Translations under genes and position numbers: made by a program
Shown: positions 60,092-64,000 of the stretch, piece after piece
How the letters are laid out: every line of letters starts with the position of its first letter
How positions within the stretch are numbered: the stretch's first letter is position 1
The notes under the pieces: model-generated
Told to the model about the DNA's origin: nothing
Seen by the model: only the letters and a program-made list of their open reading frames with translations
The model's database searches: none
Source: an uncultured Oscillospiraceae bacterium
GTDB taxonomy: Bacteria; Bacillota; Clostridia; Oscillospirales; Oscillospiraceae
Assembly: GCA_934589705.1 (NCBI GenBank)
Contig: CAKTOH010000007.1
Span: forward strand, 29,652-93,651
DNA: 64,000 nucleotides
Direction of reading: 5' to 3'

Positions 60092-60190
60092 AAGGGACTC
60101 GAACAATAAAATGCAACAGTCCAGTGGACTGTTGCCATCCGGCGTTTCCGCCGGATGCTCCTTAGTGTAACGAGTCCCTTCTGGCGTACC
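60092..60190 (+). mobile_element. tRNA-tail hairpin element, Arg copy
   Basis: In order: inverted copy of the T-arm (AAGGGACTCGAA, 60092-60103), 9 nt, hairpin 1 (GCAACAGTCC AGT GGACTGTTGC, 60113-60135), abutting hairpin 2 (CATCCGGCG TTTC CGCCGGATG, 60136-60157), 13 nt, then a perfect 20-nt copy of the tRNA-Arg 3' end (60171-60190; original at 60023-60042). The inverted and direct T-arm copies can pair to enclose both hairpins. Same architecture as after tRNA-Cys; the hairpin core GTCC-(A/G)GT-GGAC is shared. Confidence 0.75.
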
Positions 60191-60246
60191 GCCACGACCC
60201 AATTATTTGTGTTTTGTCTCTACCCCAACTATTGACATAGAACCAC

Positions 60247-60283
60247 AAAAAATCGTGCCGCAAGGGGAGAACCTTACGGCACG
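60247..60283 (-). terminator. Terminator of the ATP synthase operon
   Basis: CGTGCCGCAAGG (60254-60265) pairs with CCTTACGGCACG (60272-60283) with one mismatch. On the minus strand a T-run (plus A-run 60247-60252) follows. Confidence 0.85.
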
Positions 60284-60289
60284 GTTTTG

Positions 60290-62151
<1,862 letters not shown>

Positions 62152-63000
62152 TTAAGAACCGGCGACGATTTCGGTGATTTCCTGGGTAATCGCCGCCTGA
62201 CGGGCACGGTTGAACTTCAGGCTCAGATCCGCGATCATGTCGTCCGCGTTCTGGGTAGCGGAGTCCATGGCGGAGCGGCGAGCCGCCTGCTCGGAGGCCC
62301 GGCTTTCGCACAGGGCGCCGTAAAGCATACCGCCCAGGTATTCGGGCACGATGGCGGCGAACACCTCCTCCGCCGGATGCTCATAGAGGGTATCGCAGCG
62401 TCGGGGCGGCTCCGCCTCCTTGGTCTCCGGCTTTTCCAGAGGCAGCAGCTTCATAAAGTCCGGGGTCTGGGACAGCATGGACACGAAGCCGGTGTAGGCA
62501 ACATAGACCTCGTCGTACTGCCCGTCGAGAAACGCCCGGCAAACCTGCTTGGCGATGGAGAAGCAGTCGCCGATGCCCACGGAGGCGGCCTCCGCGTAGC
62601 TCTGGGTCAGAATGGGCACGCCCTTATTCTGAAAGCTGTCCACGGCTTTCTTGCCGATGGGAAGGACAGTGGCATCCTGTCCCTGAATCTGGGAATAAAC
62701 CAGCTTGAGAACGTTGCTGTTATAGCCGCCGGCAAGACCCCGGTCGCCTGCAATGACGAGATAGAGAATTTTCTTTCCCTCCCGTTTCTTGAGATAGGGG
62801 GAGGAAAAGTCCCGATTGGCTCGGGTGATGTCCTCGATGGTTCTATGCAGGATCTCAAAATAGGGGCGGGAAGCCGCAATCTGAGCCTGGGCGCGCCGAA
62901 GCTTGGAGGCCGCGACCATTTCCATGGCCTTGGTGATCTGCTTGGTGCTCTCCATGCTGCGGATGCGGTTTTTGATTTCCTTGGTGGAAACGCCAGCCAT
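62152..63000 (-). CDS. atpG: F1F0-ATP synthase gamma subunit
   Basis: The 282-residue protein begins MAGVSTKEIKNRIRSMESTK and QITKAMEMVAASKLRRAQAQ, and closes with NADDMIADLSLKFNRARQAAITQEITEI, the conserved ends of gamma, which form the coiled-coil rotor shaft. Internal GDRGLAGGYNSNVLK is typical. It couples proton flow to catalysis. Sixteen bases separate it from atpA. Confidence 0.96.
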   Translation of the reverse strand: MAGVSTKEIKNRIRSMESTKQITKAMEMVAASKLRRAQAQIAASRPYFEILHRTIEDITRANRDFSSPYLKKREGKKILYLVIAGDRGLAGGYNSNVLKLVYSQIQGQDATVLPIGKKAVDSFQNKGVPILTQSYAEAASVGIGDCFSIAKQVCRAFLDGQYDEVYVAYTGFVSMLSQTPDFMKLLPLEKPETKEAEPPRRCDTLYEHPAEEVFAAIVPEYLGGMLYGALCESRASEQAARRSAMDSATQNADDMIADLSLKFNRARQAAITQEITEIVAGS

Positions 63001-63016
63001 GGGAAATCCTCCTTCC

Positions 63017-64000
63017 TTATGCCGTGAACTGAGATACCAGCTCGTCCAGAGCGGCCTTCAGCGCGGTTTCGGTGTCGGTTTCCAGCTTGCCGGTGGTGCG
63101 GATGGCTTCCAGCACGTCGGCATGGTAGTTATCCATGTGCTCTTCCAGCCGCTTCTCGAATTCGGCCACCTGCTCCACGGGAACGGAAGCAAGATAGCCA
63201 TGGGTCACGGCGTAGATGATGCACACCTGCTGGGCAACCTCCTTGGGGGTGCCGTTCTTCTGCTTCAGCACCGCCACGATCCGCTCGCCAAGAGCCAGAC
63301 GGGACTTGGTGTCCGCGTCCAGATCGGAGCCGAACTGAGCAAAGCTTTGCAGCTCCCGGTACTGGGAGTAGAGCAGCTTCAAAGAGCCTGCCACCTTCTT
63401 CATGGCCTTGATCTGGGCGTCGCCGCCTACACGGGACACGGAGATACCGGGGTTCACGGCGGGCATAACGCCGGAGTTGAAGAGCTCGGTTTCCAGGAAG
63501 ATCTGACCATCGGTGATGGAAATAACGTTCGTGGGAATGTAGGCGGAAACATCGCCTGCCTGGGTCTCAATGATGGGCAGAGCGGTCAAAGAGCCGCCGC
63601 CCAGCTCCGGAGACAGCTGTGCCGCCCGCTCCAGAAGACGGGAGTGGAGGTAGAACACGTCGCCGGGGTAAGCTTCCCGTCCGGGGGGACGGCGAATCAG
63701 CAAGGAAATGGCACGGTAAGCCACGGCGTGCTTACTCAGGTCATCGTAAATGACCAGCACATCCTTGCCCTGATACATGAAGTGCTCGCCCATGGTGCAG
63801 CCGGCGTAGGGGGCGATATACTGCATAGGCGCCAGCTCCGAGGCGGTGGCGGAAACGACGATGGTGTATTCCATGGCGCCGCCCAGGGTCAGGCTCTCCA
63901 CCACCTGAGCCACGGTGGAACGCTTCTGACCGATGGCAACGTAAATGCAGATGCAGTTCTTGCCCTTCTGGTTCAGAATGGTGTCGGTGGCGATGGTGGT
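63017..64000 (-). CDS. atpA: F1F0-ATP synthase alpha subunit, C-terminal part (partial)
   Basis: The gene runs off the right edge on the minus strand; 327 residues remain. They include [48 protein letters not shown] and [23 protein letters not shown], typical of F-type alpha. The P-loop lies beyond the window. An internal ATG at 63913 is not the start because the frame remains open with conserved alpha sequence to the edge. Alpha forms the regulatory nucleotide sites of F1. Confidence 0.96.
   Translation of the reverse strand, partial: TTIATDTILNQKGKNCICIYVAIGQKRSTVAQVVESLTLGGAMEYTIVVSATASELAPMQYIAPYAGCTMGEHFMYQGKDVLVIYDDLSKHAVAYRAISLLIRRPPGREAYPGDVFYLHSRLLERAAQLSPELGGGSLTALPIIETQAGDVSAYIPTNVISITDGQIFLETELFNSGVMPAVNPGISVSRVGGDAQIKAMKKVAGSLKLLYSQYRELQSFAQFGSDLDADTKSRLALGERIVAVLKQKNGTPKEVAQQVCIIYAVTHGYLASVPVEQVAEFEKRLEEHMDNYHADVLEAIRTTGKLETDTETALKAALDELVSQFTA

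Noticed and set aside
59950..60195. Minus-strand frame over tRNA-Arg and its downstream element
   Set aside because: Its peptide (GTRTPDLLIRSQSLYPTELL) is a well-known spurious translation of tRNA-Arg antisense sequence.

Overview
The window looks like a chromosomal segment of a GC-rich, spore-forming member of the Bacillota, class Clostridia. An Oscillospirales/Oscillospiraceae-type gut bacterium is my inference. The grounds are strong purine-rich ribosome binding sites and sigma-A promoters with 17-bp spacers, a Clostridia-type division and cell-wall (dcw) cluster beginning with mraZ, a SipL-like spore morphogenesis protein, a SpoVD-type PASTA transpeptidase, and a MurE with the DNPR motif of meso-diaminopimelate enzymes. 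There is no rRNA, CRISPR array, prophage or complete insertion sequence. Non-autonomous palindromic repeats are common between genes.

Layout. 1-7.3 kb: 3' end of leuS, rpsU, then a minus-strand group (ylmH-like, DUF896, ygiQ) divergent from two FAD oxidoreductases. 7.3-8.6 kb: repeat-rich spacer and a P-loop kinase-like gene with a probable frameshift. 8.6-17.9 kb: a nutrient-sensing and uptake locus. A periplasmic-type binding lipoprotein, histidine kinase and AraC-type response regulator form one operon, divergent from a binding-protein ABC importer (lipoprotein, fused permease, ATPase with an unusual insertion) that ends in a beta-phosphoglucomutase-like HAD enzyme. 17.9-21 kb: repeats, an orphan gene between repeat arms, a DUF1294 membrane protein, a lipoprotein and a WYL regulator. 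21-25.1 kb: endonuclease IV, then an FHA-FtsW fusion paired with a transpeptidase. 25.1-31 kb: a repeat-packed spacer, then a branched-chain amino acid ABC operon (livJHMGF) behind a possible leader-peptide attenuator. 31-37.4 kb: sipL-like gene, rsmI-trmN6, a small ferredoxin and clpC. 37.5-50.9 kb: the dcw cluster mraZ-rsmH-ftsL-spoVD-murE-murF-mraY-ftsW-murG-divIB-ftsZ, lacking murD and ftsA. 50.9-53.2 kb: methyltransferase, hslO and five tRNA genes (Val, Asp, Phe, Gly, Cys). 53.2-60.2 kb: patatin, DUF362, rhodanese, sugar transferase, PHP phosphatase, mutY and tRNA-Arg. 60.2-64 kb: atpC, atpD, atpG and partial atpA on the minus strand.

The most unusual signal lies downstream of tRNA-Cys and tRNA-Arg. 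At both loci the 3' end of the tRNA is repeated downstream. The repeat is preceded by an inverted copy of the T-arm, exactly 9 nt, a perfect 10-bp hairpin with a 3-nt loop, and an abutting perfect 9-bp hairpin. The stem sequences mostly differ between the two loci but the geometry is the same. This suggests a small structured mobile or processing element that targets tRNA tails. In the tRNA-Cys copy a four-helix-bundle protein gene lies between the repeats.
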